This document shows positions 50,846 to 59,695 of a DNA stretch of 64,000 nt, piece after piece. The number at the start of each line of letters is the position of its first letter. The first letter of the stretch is position 1. Source of the stretch: Acidobacteriota bacterium. Lineage in GTDB: Bacteria > Acidobacteriota > Terriglobia > Terriglobales > Acidobacteriaceae. The notes below the pieces were generated by a model that saw only the letters and a program-made list of their open reading frames with translations, ran no database searches and had not been told where the DNA came from. The DNA is taken from contig JAFDVR010000017.1 in assembly GCA_018268855.1 (NCBI GenBank), positions 496,001-560,000 on the forward strand, read 5' to 3'. The position numbers and the translations under genes are program-made.

Positions 50846-51778
50846 GTGGTTGAAGCCGTCGTGCTTTGGAATGAACCGAACAATCTCTCTCACTGGAACT
50901 TTCAATTAGATCCAGGCTGGAGCCGGTTCGCTGACATGGTGAAGCTGGGCTCAACTGCTATTCGGAATGTCAATACTGATCTCCCCATTGTGCTGGGTGG
51001 CGTTTCTTCCTGTGACTGCGACTTTCTTCGAACAATGGCCAACTATGGCGTGATGGATCACGTGGATATCGTTGGTGTCCATGGCTTCCCTCTCGATTGG
51101 AACCACTGGACGATTGACGAGTGGCCAGATCGCATTGCAGAAGCAAAAGAAGTCTCCGGAAAACCAGTTTGGGTACTTGAGGTCGGCGCTTCTTCTTTCG
51201 GTGCAGAAGAGGTGCAGGCCTTCGGCCTCGAACGCACCATCGATCTCCTGCGGAATCGCGTAGACCGCATTCACTGGTACAGCCTCTTCGATCTGCCACC
51301 TACCTGGCCAGCCGAGACACGGCACAAAGAAGCAGAAGGTTCTTCGTACTATCGTCACTATTATCTTGGCCTAGTGAAGAGTGATGGCACTCCTAAGATT
51401 GCGGCAGAGCGCTTCCCTTCTGACGGTTCTGTCGGATTCTGCCAGTGGTTCCACTTTGAAGATCCTCGTCTGGACGACGCTGTGCGCTGGATGCAGGATC
51501 ACGGCGTGCGTTATCTCCGCACTGGGCTGAGTTGGGCCGACTCCTTCCGTCCAAATGCAACCGCATGGTTTGACCGCATGATGGAAGCGATGGAGCCTTT
51601 CGATGTTTCGCTAACGCTGTGCTTCACGCCAGCGCATCTCGGATTGGAGGAACACCACACGTCTCCTCCAAAAGATAACCAGCAGTTTGCCGATTTTGCT
51701 GCGTGGGCGATTGACCGCTATGCACCCGCAACCATAACCAATCCACAAATGGAACAGGAGAGAGTGGCTACCGTATGA
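50846..51778 (+). CDS. GH-A clan glycoside-hydrolase-like protein with apparently permuted TIM barrel
   Basis: 310 residues from a GTG (50846) with AAGGGAG upstream; a frame open from 50774 adds 24 atypical residues. The acid/base motif is at the very N-terminus (LWNEPNN, Glu10), where strand 4 of a GH-A barrel would be. Strands 5-8 follow: LPIVLGG, VDIVGVHGFPLDWN, PVWVLEVGASSFG (candidate nucleophile Glu112), RIHWYSLFDLP. After a linker (about 178-195) the C-terminal 110 residues look like strands 1-3 with their helices: GFCQWFHFED, VRYLRTGLSWADSF, SLTLCFTPAHLG, FADFAAWAIDRYAP. Its stop overlaps the next gene (ATGA). Substrate unknown; nearest look is beta-xylosidase-like. Confidence 0.75.
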   Translation: MVEAVVLWNEPNNLSHWNFQLDPGWSRFADMVKLGSTAIRNVNTDLPIVLGGVSSCDCDFLRTMANYGVMDHVDIVGVHGFPLDWNHWTIDEWPDRIAEAKEVSGKPVWVLEVGASSFGAEEVQAFGLERTIDLLRNRVDRIHWYSLFDLPPTWPAETRHKEAEGSSYYRHYYLGLVKSDGTPKIAAERFPSDGSVGFCQWFHFEDPRLDDAVRWMQDHGVRYLRTGLSWADSFRPNATAWFDRMMEAMEPFDVSLTLCFTPAHLGLEEHHTSPPKDNQQFADFAAWAIDRYAPATITNPQMEQERVATV

Positions 51779-52896
51779 GCAAACAGATTCTGATTACCGG
51801 CGGAGCAGGTTTTGTAGGCTCTCATCTTGCAGACGGATTGCTCGCAGCTGGTCATAGTGTTCGCATTCTGGACGATCTCACACCGCAGGTGCATCCGGCA
51901 GGCCGTCCAGAGTATCTTTCCGAAGATGTTGAACTACTTGTTGGCGATGTGCGCGATCCAAACCTCCTGAAGAACGCCCTGGCAAATGTGGATATGGTCT
52001 ATCATTTTGCGGCAACTGTTGGTGTCGGCCAATCGATGTACGAGATCAGCCGCTACATGAGCGTGAATACACAAGGAACGGCAGAGTTGCTGCAGGCCAT
52101 TCTCGACTCCAAACGTCAGCCGGAAAAGATTGTCGTTGCGTCTTCCATGTCTATATACGGGGAAGGCCGGTATGTTTGCGGTGATTGCGGCAAACTCGCC
52201 GCTCCACCTGTACGCTCTACGGATCAACTTAAAGCTGGCCGTTGGAATCTTCGCTGCGATGCCTGTAACGGTGTACTGAAGCCAATGCCCACAAGCGAGG
52301 ACAAGCCATCGGAGATCAACTCTGTCTATGCGCTCTCCAAACGCGACCAGGAAGAGATCTGCCTTATCTATGGCCGCACCTACGGTCTTCCTGTTACGGC
52401 GCTTCGATTCTTCAATATCTATGGAACGCGGCAAGCCCTATCTAATCCATACACCGGCGTGGCTGCTGTTTTTGCTTCGCGCATGCTGAATGGCAAAGCG
52501 CCTCTCATCTTTGAAGATGGTGAACAAATGCGAGATTTTGTCAGCGTGCATGACATTGTTCGCGCCAACATGCTTGCGATGGAGAGGCCTGAATCAAATG
52601 GCGAAGTCATTAATGTTGGCTGTGGGAATCCAATTACGATCCGGAGAGTCGCAGAATTATTGGCACAATCGCTCGGTGTCTCCATCCCCCCAGTCATTAC
52701 TAACAAATACCGTGCAGGGGATATCCGCCATTGTTATGCCGATCTGACGAAAGCCAAGAGGCTGCTCGGCTATCAACCGCATGTCACGCATGAAGAAGGT
52801 TTTCGCGAATTGGCAGAATGGCTGCGCGGGCAAGAGGCAGAGGATAAGGCCGAAACCATGTTGAAAGAACTAACCGCATACGGTCTAACGGCATAA
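51775..52896 (+). CDS. SDR sugar-nucleotide epimerase/dehydratase with zinc-ribbon insert
   Basis: 373-residue extended short-chain dehydrogenase acting on an NDP-sugar. NAD-binding GGAGFVG (9-15), FAATVGVGQSMYE, catalytic VASSMSIYG and Tyr185-xxx-Lys189 (YALSK). An insert at about 133-168 holds two CxxC pairs (Cys135/138 and Cys161/164), which look like a zinc ribbon; a similar insert is recalled in dTDP-L-rhamnose 4-epimerase-like proteins. C-terminal substrate part: EDGEQMRDFVSVHDIVRANM and YRAGDIRHCYADLTKAK. Exact sugar unknown. Confidence 0.85.
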   Translation: MSKQILITGGAGFVGSHLADGLLAAGHSVRILDDLTPQVHPAGRPEYLSEDVELLVGDVRDPNLLKNALANVDMVYHFAATVGVGQSMYEISRYMSVNTQGTAELLQAILDSKRQPEKIVVASSMSIYGEGRYVCGDCGKLAAPPVRSTDQLKAGRWNLRCDACNGVLKPMPTSEDKPSEINSVYALSKRDQEEICLIYGRTYGLPVTALRFFNIYGTRQALSNPYTGVAAVFASRMLNGKAPLIFEDGEQMRDFVSVHDIVRANMLAMERPESNGEVINVGCGNPITIRRVAELLAQSLGVSIPPVITNKYRAGDIRHCYADLTKAKRLLGYQPHVTHEEGFRELAEWLRGQEAEDKAETMLKELTAYGLTA

Positions 52897-52939
52897 CAAT
52901 GGCATGGCCCGCCACTTACATGACGGAGAAAGAGGATTC

Positions 52940-54022
52940 ATGCACCGCGGAGTAGATCGCACAGTTCTAGTTACAGGAGGCGCAGGATTCATTGGATCGA
53001 ATCTCGTAGAGCGTCTCCTTGCAGAGAATGGAACACGCATTCGTATCTTCGATAATCTGTCGAGACGAGGAGTGGTGCACAATATTGAATGGCTGCGCTC
53101 TCGTGCAGGCAGTGAGCGTTTGGAAATCATTGAAGGCGACGTACGCGATGCTCGGGCTGTGCGGCGTGCTGCTCGCAATGCTTCTGAGATATATCATCTG
53201 GCTGCACAGGTTGCGGTCACCACCTCAGTCGAAGATCCTGCAATCGATTTCGAAGTCAACGCACATGGCACCTTCAACGTTCTGGAAGCGGCGCGCCTCT
53301 CCAACATGAACCCGTTCGTCTTCTTCACATCAACCAACAAAGTGTATGGCTCGCTGGAGCGCGTTGCCGTGGAGATTGAAGGCACGCATTATCGTGCGGT
53401 GGAGAAAGATTTTCGTGGAGTAACTGAGAAAGAGAACCTCGACTTCCACTCACCTTATGGATGTTCGAAAGGAACTGCCGATCAATACGTCCGTGATTAT
53501 GCGCGTATTTATGATCTCCCCACTGTCGTCTTTCGTATGTCCTGCATTGCTGGACCTCGACAGTTTGGCAATGAAGATCAAGGGTGGGTTGCCCACTTTC
53601 TCTACTCCGTTCTCTCTGGTGCGCCGATCACAATCTATGGAGATGGCTATCAGGTGCGTGATGTACTGCATGTTCACGATTTGGTCGATGCCATTATGGC
53701 AGCTCGCCTAAATCAAAAACGCACCAAGGGAGAGATTTACAATCTGGGTGGCGGCATGAAGCGCTCTATCTCCGTTCTCGAAATGCTAAAGCTGATCGAG
53801 AAGAAAACGGGTCACGCACTGCACCTGAAGTACAGCGAAGTTCGTCCTGGCGATCAGCCGCTGTATATCTCCGACACCTCCAAGCTGCAGCAACACACAG
53901 GCTGGAATCCAACGCGATCAATCTCCCAAATACTCGATAACATTCATGCCTTCTGGCGGAATAACTCCGACAAAATCTTCACTGAAGTTCCCAATGATTT
54001 GCTGGAGCAGGAGGTCGCATGA
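52940..54022 (+). CDS. SDR sugar-nucleotide epimerase, CDP-tyvelose/paratose epimerase-like
   Basis: 360 residues from the ATG at 52940, preceded by AGAGG; an earlier ATG at 52904 has no ribosome binding site. GGAGFIG (13-19), DNLSRRGVVHNIEWL, FFTSTNKVYG and catalytic Tyr173-xxx-Lys177 (SPYGCSKG) match the CDP-tyvelose 2-epimerase (RfbE-like) group. The C-terminal half has AGPRQFGNEDQGWVAHFLYS, YGDGYQVRDVLHVHDLVDAI and YSEVRPGDQPLYISDTSKLQ. It is 43 bases after the zinc-ribbon SDR, and its stop overlaps the radical SAM gene. The substrate is probably a different sugar, because no other tyvelose genes are present. Confidence 0.85.
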   Translation: MHRGVDRTVLVTGGAGFIGSNLVERLLAENGTRIRIFDNLSRRGVVHNIEWLRSRAGSERLEIIEGDVRDARAVRRAARNASEIYHLAAQVAVTTSVEDPAIDFEVNAHGTFNVLEAARLSNMNPFVFFTSTNKVYGSLERVAVEIEGTHYRAVEKDFRGVTEKENLDFHSPYGCSKGTADQYVRDYARIYDLPTVVFRMSCIAGPRQFGNEDQGWVAHFLYSVLSGAPITIYGDGYQVRDVLHVHDLVDAIMAARLNQKRTKGEIYNLGGGMKRSISVLEMLKLIEKKTGHALHLKYSEVRPGDQPLYISDTSKLQQHTGWNPTRSISQILDNIHAFWRNNSDKIFTEVPNDLLEQEVA

Positions 54023-55326
54023 GATACGCTCTCGTCAATCCGAAATGGAGCTTCGAAGGTTCCACCTATTTCGGCTGCCCTGATCCACACTTCCCGATTG
54101 AGCTGCTCTCTACGCGCGAGATGCTTCGTGCGGCAGGCCAGGATGTCCTTCTCATCGACGCTAATATGGAGGACCTCACTCCCGAAAAGGTCATTCCCAA
54201 GCTCGACGCATTCGACGAAGATTTTCTCGTCATTCCAACAGCTCCGTCCTATCTCTTCTGGCGCTGTCCGCAACCTGAGCTTCGCATTCCACACCACTGG
54301 ATTCATTCACTGAATCGCTCATCAAAAAAGGTGGTTATCGGCCCGCATGGCTCTGTTACACCACGTGCCACAATGCATAAGACTGGAGCCGACATCGTAA
54401 TGCGTGGGGAACCCGATCAAACCCTACCACAACTCGCCACCATGCCGTGGGAGATGATCGCCGGCTGCTGCTGGCGTGATGAGCAGGGACGCTTTCGCAT
54501 GACGGAAGGCCTAGGCGCCACGGACATGAAGCTCGTTCCGACGCTTGATTACTCCGACTACCCAGTTGAACGCCATCATCATCTGCATCACGTCTTTCCC
54601 GGCAATGGGGCGGATCACCTCAAACTCGGAGCTGAAGTAGAGTTCGCTCGCGGTTGCCCCTACTCCTGCACCTTCTGCAACAAAACGCTTTTTCGCAATA
54701 AATTCCGTGAGCGCGAGCTTTCCGCCGTAATCGCTGAGATCGATCAACTCATTGCACATGGTGTCGACTATATCTACTTCATCGATGAGATTTTCGGTGT
54801 AGGCAAACAGGTACGAACGCTGCTCGAAGAGATCGCGAAGCGTCCTCTCTCCATCGGTTTTCAAAGCAGAATCGATTTATGGAATGAAGAGTCGATCAAA
54901 CTTCTTGGACGTGCGCATTGCGTTTCCTTCGAATGCGGTATCGAATCCATCACGGAAGAAGGCCGTGAGGAGATGAACAAAAATTGCCGCTTCACTACAG
55001 ATCGCATTGAAGCCCTGCTTATTCATGCGCGCAAATACATTCCCTGGGTGCAGGCCAACCTCATCAAAACGCCAAAGGATGATCCCGCAGAAGTCGCGCG
55101 TTTCCAATCCAATCTCAAGGCAAATGGCGTATGGGTAAGTGAGCCTGTGCCCATGTTTCCCTTCCCCGGCAGCCCCGAATATGTTCACACCTTTGGCGCA
55201 CAGCCGGACGAACAGGCGTGGGAGCGCGCACACTCGTTCTATCTGCAGCTCTTTGCGGATAAAGGCTACAGCGATATTCAGGACCAGAATCCGCTATCGC
55301 TGGCGGAGTTGGAATGCGCCTCGTAG
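54019..55326 (+). CDS. B12-binding-domain radical SAM protein of the glycan cluster
   Basis: 435 residues. The N-terminal third (1-165) has a Rossmann-like cobalamin-binding fold (RYALVNPKW; VLLIDANMEDLTP; VVIGPHG; DIVMRGEPDQTL) but no DxHxxG motif, as in many class B radical SAM enzymes. The radical SAM core has the 4Fe-4S cluster cysteines 213, 217 and 220 (RGCPYSCTFCNK), then DYIYFIDEIFGVG and VSFECGIESITEEGREEMNK. Class B enzymes methylate unreactive carbon or do other radical steps; the substrate here is probably a sugar or glycan intermediate, judged from context. Four-base overlap upstream, 13-base overlap with the GT gene. Confidence 0.85.
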   Translation: MRYALVNPKWSFEGSTYFGCPDPHFPIELLSTREMLRAAGQDVLLIDANMEDLTPEKVIPKLDAFDEDFLVIPTAPSYLFWRCPQPELRIPHHWIHSLNRSSKKVVIGPHGSVTPRATMHKTGADIVMRGEPDQTLPQLATMPWEMIAGCCWRDEQGRFRMTEGLGATDMKLVPTLDYSDYPVERHHHLHHVFPGNGADHLKLGAEVEFARGCPYSCTFCNKTLFRNKFRERELSAVIAEIDQLIAHGVDYIYFIDEIFGVGKQVRTLLEEIAKRPLSIGFQSRIDLWNEESIKLLGRAHCVSFECGIESITEEGREEMNKNCRFTTDRIEALLIHARKYIPWVQANLIKTPKDDPAEVARFQSNLKANGVWVSEPVPMFPFPGSPEYVHTFGAQPDEQAWERAHSFYLQLFADKGYSDIQDQNPLSLAELECAS

Positions 55327-56420
55327 TCACGACCGATACAGTAGGCGGAGTCTGGACGTTTACGCAGGAGCTCACGCGCGGTTTGCTGGAGCATGGCCAT
55401 AGTGTGGCCCTTGTAAGCTTTGGCAGATTGCCTTCTCCCACTCAACAGTGCACCTGCGAGACACTTGCGCACACATGGGGAGACCACTTCCAATACACTG
55501 CCTCCGATGTACCTCTCGAGTGGATGGAGAATAACAGCCGTGCCTGTACCGATGCCGCTCCACTCCTGCTCGACATCATTAAGCAGTTTGAAGCCGACGT
55601 TCTGCACAGTAATCAGTTCTGCTTCGGAGCGCTCGACGTCTCTATTCCAAAGATTATTACCGCGCATAGCGATGTATTAAGTTGGTCGCAAGCATGCCGC
55701 GGAACCGGGCTTACCCCGTCCGAATGGTTACAGCAATACACCACTCTTGTGCAGCGTGGATTGTCAGGAGCCGATGCTGTTGTTGGTCCCACCGCATGGA
55801 TGCTGCACGCACTGGAAGAAAACTTCGATCTCCCATCGGAATATCACGTTATCCCGAATGGATACACACTTACTTTCGCGCCACAATCGAATCCACGAAA
55901 ACTGCAAGCCATAACAGCGGGGCGTCTATGGGATGAAGCAAAAGGCATCGGCATTCTGCGTGACGTGTCTTCGTCAATGCCCATCTTTATCGCGGGAGAG
56001 ACAGAATACGAATCTGCGTGTGTCATCGAAACAGTTGGCAGTGCAATTCAGATCGGTCATCTTGCTGAGAACGAACTCCACGCTCTCTTTCAGCAAAGCG
56101 CCATCTATCTCTGTACCTCCATCTATGAACCTTTCGGCCTTGCGCTGCTGGAAGCTGCGCTCTACGGATGCGCGCTCGTTCTCCGCGATATTCCCACGCT
56201 GCGTGAAATATGGGGTGAAGAAGTGCTCTACTTTACAGAAGCTACTTCACTCACCGACCGTCTTCAGCATCTGTACACAAGCACCTCACTTCTAGAGGAG
56301 ATGCAGCACCGGTCCTACCAACGCGCACGAATGTACACCCGGGATCGGATGGTGAGTGCCTACATCGCGCTGTTCTCCGCATCCATTCAGCGCCACGAGG
56401 AGAAAGCCTGTGTCGCGTAA
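55314..56420 (+). CDS. GT4-family glycosyltransferase
   Basis: 368-residue GT-B fold retaining glycosyltransferase. N-terminal acceptor domain starts TTDTVGGVWTFTQELTRGLL; hinge at VIPNGYTL; the donor domain has ITAGRLWDEAKGIGILRDVS, IGHLAENELHALFQQSAIYL and the EX7E motif SIYEPFGLALLEAALYG. The opening GGVWTFTQEL resembles GT4 enzymes that process oligosaccharides. Starts within the end of the radical SAM gene. Confidence 0.88.
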   Translation: MRLVVTTDTVGGVWTFTQELTRGLLEHGHSVALVSFGRLPSPTQQCTCETLAHTWGDHFQYTASDVPLEWMENNSRACTDAAPLLLDIIKQFEADVLHSNQFCFGALDVSIPKIITAHSDVLSWSQACRGTGLTPSEWLQQYTTLVQRGLSGADAVVGPTAWMLHALEENFDLPSEYHVIPNGYTLTFAPQSNPRKLQAITAGRLWDEAKGIGILRDVSSSMPIFIAGETEYESACVIETVGSAIQIGHLAENELHALFQQSAIYLCTSIYEPFGLALLEAALYGCALVLRDIPTLREIWGEEVLYFTEATSLTDRLQHLYTSTSLLEEMQHRSYQRARMYTRDRMVSAYIALFSASIQRHEEKACVA

Positions 56421-57525
56421 GTTGCGCATCGCATATTTCGCTCACTCTCTCCGCTCCGATTGGAACAACGGCAACGCGCACTTTCTGCGCGGGCTGATGC
56501 GTGGTCTTATCTACCTCGGACACGATGTTGTTGTCTATGAACCACGCAAAGACTGGTCCATTGAAAATCTTCAGAACGAAGAGTCAGGTCCATCCGCGCT
56601 CCAGCATTTCTCAGAAGTTTATCCCGATTTGAAAATCGATCTATATGAAACCTCTTCTATTCCGGATCAGAATTATTGGGAAAATAATCTTCGTGGTGTA
56701 GATATCGTTGTCCTGCACGAGTGGAATCCACCTGCCCTGGCCCACACTCTCCTTCAAGTGCGCAACACGCTGCATTACAAGCTCCTTTTCCACGACACGC
56801 ATCACCGCGCTTCATCCTCGCCAGATCAGATTCAACTGTTCGGAACCGATCGCTTCGATGGAGTGCTTGCCTTCGGCGAAGTTTTACGCACTATCTATCG
56901 CGAGCACTTTGGCATCATGCGCGTATGGATTCTCCACGAAGCTGCGGATACAACCGTCTTTAAGCCCCTTCCTAATACGCCTAAAAAGCAAGACGTTGTC
57001 TGGATCGGCAACTGGGGTGACGATGAGCGCAGTGAAGAGATTCGCGAGTTCCTGCTGACACCTGCCTCGCAATTGCGCGACTGCCGGTTCACTATCTACG
57101 GGGTGCGCTATCCGGAACAAGGTTTAGGTGCCTTGAAGAGTGCAGATGTAGTTTACGGTGGATATCTGCCGAATCTTGATGCGCCTTCAACCTATGCATC
57201 CTCGCGCCTGACCGTTCACATTCCACGCCGACAGTACGCCACACAGATGATCGGTATTCCCACGATCCGCGTCTTCGAAGCGCTCGCCTGTGGCATTCCT
57301 CTCATCTCCGCGCCGTGGAAAGATACAGAGCATCTCTTCCGTCCAGGCGACTTCCTCACGGTGCATGATTCCAAAGAGATGAAAAATGCCATACGACGGC
57401 TTCTTTCGCATCCAGAAGAAGCAGAAGCGCAAGCTCTGCGCGGTTTAGAAACTATCTTGGCGCGCCACACCTGCCTGCATCGCGCAGAACAACTCTCCAG
57501 CATTTGTGAGGAGGTCCTTCGTTGA
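56410..57525 (+). CDS. CgeB-like glycosyltransferase 1
   Basis: 371 residues from a GTG (56410) preceded by GAGGAGAAA, overlapping the GT4 gene by 11 bases. GT-B fold of the spore-protein CgeB type: KLRIAYFAHSLRSDWNNGNA at the start; VLHEWNPPALAHTLLQ; the donor domain with DVVWIGNWGDDERSEEIREF, YGGYLPNLDAPSTYASSRLT, and IPTIRVFEALACGIPLISAP (donor-binding loop). Differs clearly from the next two CgeB-like proteins, so it is not a recent duplicate. Donor and acceptor unknown. Confidence 0.82.
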   Translation: MSRKLRIAYFAHSLRSDWNNGNAHFLRGLMRGLIYLGHDVVVYEPRKDWSIENLQNEESGPSALQHFSEVYPDLKIDLYETSSIPDQNYWENNLRGVDIVVLHEWNPPALAHTLLQVRNTLHYKLLFHDTHHRASSSPDQIQLFGTDRFDGVLAFGEVLRTIYREHFGIMRVWILHEAADTTVFKPLPNTPKKQDVVWIGNWGDDERSEEIREFLLTPASQLRDCRFTIYGVRYPEQGLGALKSADVVYGGYLPNLDAPSTYASSRLTVHIPRRQYATQMIGIPTIRVFEALACGIPLISAPWKDTEHLFRPGDFLTVHDSKEMKNAIRRLLSHPEEAEAQALRGLETILARHTCLHRAEQLSSICEEVLR

Positions 57526-58622
57526 GAATCTTCGCCTTCGGCTCCAGCATCGTCTCCTCCTACTGGAACGGTGCCGCCACCTACTACCGCGGCATCTACA
57601 AATATCTTGCGCAACGCGGCCACGACATCACCTTCGCCGAGCCCAATGCCTATGGCCGGCAGGAACATCGCGACAGCGGAGACTTCTCCTACGTCACTTC
57701 TCTGGTCTATCAACCTACCGTGGATGTCGACCGTATGCTGCAACTCACTGCTGAAGCGGATATTGTTATCAAGCATGGAGGCATTGGAGTCGATGACGAA
57801 GTGCTCGAGCGACGCGTAGGTGAACTCTCATCGGAACGGCCCACGTTTTTCTGGGATGTTGATTCTCCGGCAACCATCGCCCGTATGCGTAGAGATACTC
57901 AAGATCCATTCCGCCATTGTGTTCCGCTTTACGATGCTATCTTCAGCTACGGTGGCGGACCTTCCAGCCGGGACGGATATCTCAACTTTGGAGCACGCGC
58001 TTACTACAACATCTATAACGGTCTTGATCCAGAAACACATCACCCTGTTTTACCTGATTCGGCATTCACCTGCGATGTCGTCTTTCTTGGTAACCGTCTC
58101 CCTGATCGCGAAGAACGAGTCGAACAACTTTTCTTTGAAGCAGCAAGATTAGCTCCCGAAAAAACATTTATTCTCGGTGGCGAAGGTTGGGGCGACAAGC
58201 AAATGCCATCCAACGTGCGCTGGATAGGCCACGTACCCACCGGCGATCACAACCGCGTTAATTGCTCTGCTGGTATGGTGATGAACATCAATCGCACCTC
58301 CATGGCCAACTTCGGCTTCTCTCCTCCAACGCGCGTTTTTGAAGTAGCCGGCGCAGGAGCATGCATGCTCTGTGACGACTGGCCCGGCATCAATAACTGT
58401 TTCGAACCCGAGAAAGAAATCTTAGTCATCCGCACAGCGCAAGACGTGGTCGACACTCTGCGCAAATACGATGATGAAGATCGCATGAAAATCGGCTCTG
58501 CGTTTCACCAGCGCGCACTGCGCGATCACACCTACGCACAACGCGCGGCACAGGCAGAAGCAGCATTTATGGAATGTGCATCGCGGCGTATTGCTATCTC
58601 ATCCGAGGCGAGCGTCGCATGA
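57522..58622 (+). CDS. CgeB-like glycosyltransferase 2
   Basis: 366 residues from a TTG (57522) with GGAGG seven bases upstream; the start overlaps the previous stop. MRIFAFGSSIVSSYWNGAAT opens the acceptor domain. VDSPATIARM, VFLGNRLPDREERVEQLFFE, NVRWIGHVPTGDHNRVNCSA and PPTRVFEVAGAGACMLCDDW define the CgeB-like C-terminal half. The order of these three CgeB-like genes with four-base overlaps implies stepwise addition of sugars in one pathway. Confidence 0.82.
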   Translation: MRIFAFGSSIVSSYWNGAATYYRGIYKYLAQRGHDITFAEPNAYGRQEHRDSGDFSYVTSLVYQPTVDVDRMLQLTAEADIVIKHGGIGVDDEVLERRVGELSSERPTFFWDVDSPATIARMRRDTQDPFRHCVPLYDAIFSYGGGPSSRDGYLNFGARAYYNIYNGLDPETHHPVLPDSAFTCDVVFLGNRLPDREERVEQLFFEAARLAPEKTFILGGEGWGDKQMPSNVRWIGHVPTGDHNRVNCSAGMVMNINRTSMANFGFSPPTRVFEVAGAGACMLCDDWPGINNCFEPEKEILVIRTAQDVVDTLRKYDDEDRMKIGSAFHQRALRDHTYAQRAAQAEAAFMECASRRIAISSEASVA

Positions 58623-59695
58623 AGATCGTCATCTTCGGTCTCACGATCACCTCCTCCTGGGGCAACGGACATGCCACAACCTACCGCTCTCTCGTAAAGG
58701 CGCTTGCGGCAAAGGGCCATCGCATTCACTTCATCGAAAAGGATGTGGAATGGTATCGCAGCAATCGCGACCTGCCGAATCCTCCTTTCTGCACCGTGCA
58801 GCTTTACGAGGACTGGAATGGAAGTGAACAAGAACTTCTTAAGGTAAGTGCCGATGCCGATGTAATCGTTGTGGGTTCCTATTTTCCCGATGCGATTGTT
58901 GCAACACGTGCACTGCTTCATGCAGGCTGTGGGCCAATCCTCTTCTACGACATCGATACACCCATCACCATGGCACAGCTCCGTGCACATGGCCGCACGG
59001 AATATCTGGATGCAAGCCTAATCCCACACTACGCCGCATATCTCAGCTTTACAGGCGGCCCTACACTCAAAGAGCTGGAAAACCACTTCGGCTCACCGGA
59101 AGCCGTGGCCTTCTACTGCTCCGTCGATTCCGATCTATACAAACCAACTTCTGTCCGCAAAGAATTTCATTGCGATCTGAGTTATCTAGGAACCTACGCA
59201 TTAGATCGCCAACCGAAACTCGAAGACATGTTGAATCGCACAGCCGAACTTCTGCACGATCGGGCCTTCATCGTCGCGGGCCCGCAATATCCCGCAGACA
59301 TCTCATGGCCTCACAACGTGCAGCGCATCGTCCATCTTTCACCGCCGGAACATCCCGCGTTCTATTCTTCTTCACGCTTCACGCTCAATCTCACACGAGA
59401 CGACATGATTTCCGCCGGCTACTCTCCTTCTGTGCGCTTGTTTGAAGCCTCTGCCTGTGGGGCCGCCATTGTCTCCGACCCGTGGCCGGGACTTTCCGCG
59501 TTTCTAACCCCTGGAGAAGAAATTCTCCTTCCGCATGATGCGTACGAGGTTGCAGACATACTTACGAACATGCCAGACGCGGAACGTATACGCCTCGGCC
59601 AACGCGCCCGGGAACGCATTCTCGCTGAGCACACCTCAGAACATCGTGCAGAAGAATTCGAAGATATCGTAGATCGATGCTGCGCAAGAGTTTAG
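58619..59695 (+). CDS. CgeB-like glycosyltransferase 3
   Basis: 358 residues from the ATG at 58619 (ATGA overlap with the previous stop). MKIVIFGLTITSSWGNGHAT opens the protein; DIDTPITMAQLRAHG, LSYLGTYALDRQPKLEDMLN, HPAFYSSSRFTLNLTRDDMI and SPSVRLFEASACGAAIVSDP follow. It is closely related to the minus-strand CgeB-like gene at the right edge (LGTYAADRQPALAEL; HPAFFCSSRATLNITRRAM). Its TAG stop is immediately next to the stop codon of the convergent HAD gene, with no base between. Confidence 0.83.
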   Translation: MKIVIFGLTITSSWGNGHATTYRSLVKALAAKGHRIHFIEKDVEWYRSNRDLPNPPFCTVQLYEDWNGSEQELLKVSADADVIVVGSYFPDAIVATRALLHAGCGPILFYDIDTPITMAQLRAHGRTEYLDASLIPHYAAYLSFTGGPTLKELENHFGSPEAVAFYCSVDSDLYKPTSVRKEFHCDLSYLGTYALDRQPKLEDMLNRTAELLHDRAFIVAGPQYPADISWPHNVQRIVHLSPPEHPAFYSSSRFTLNLTRDDMISAGYSPSVRLFEASACGAAIVSDPWPGLSAFLTPGEEILLPHDAYEVADILTNMPDAERIRLGQRARERILAEHTSEHRAEEFEDIVDRCCARV

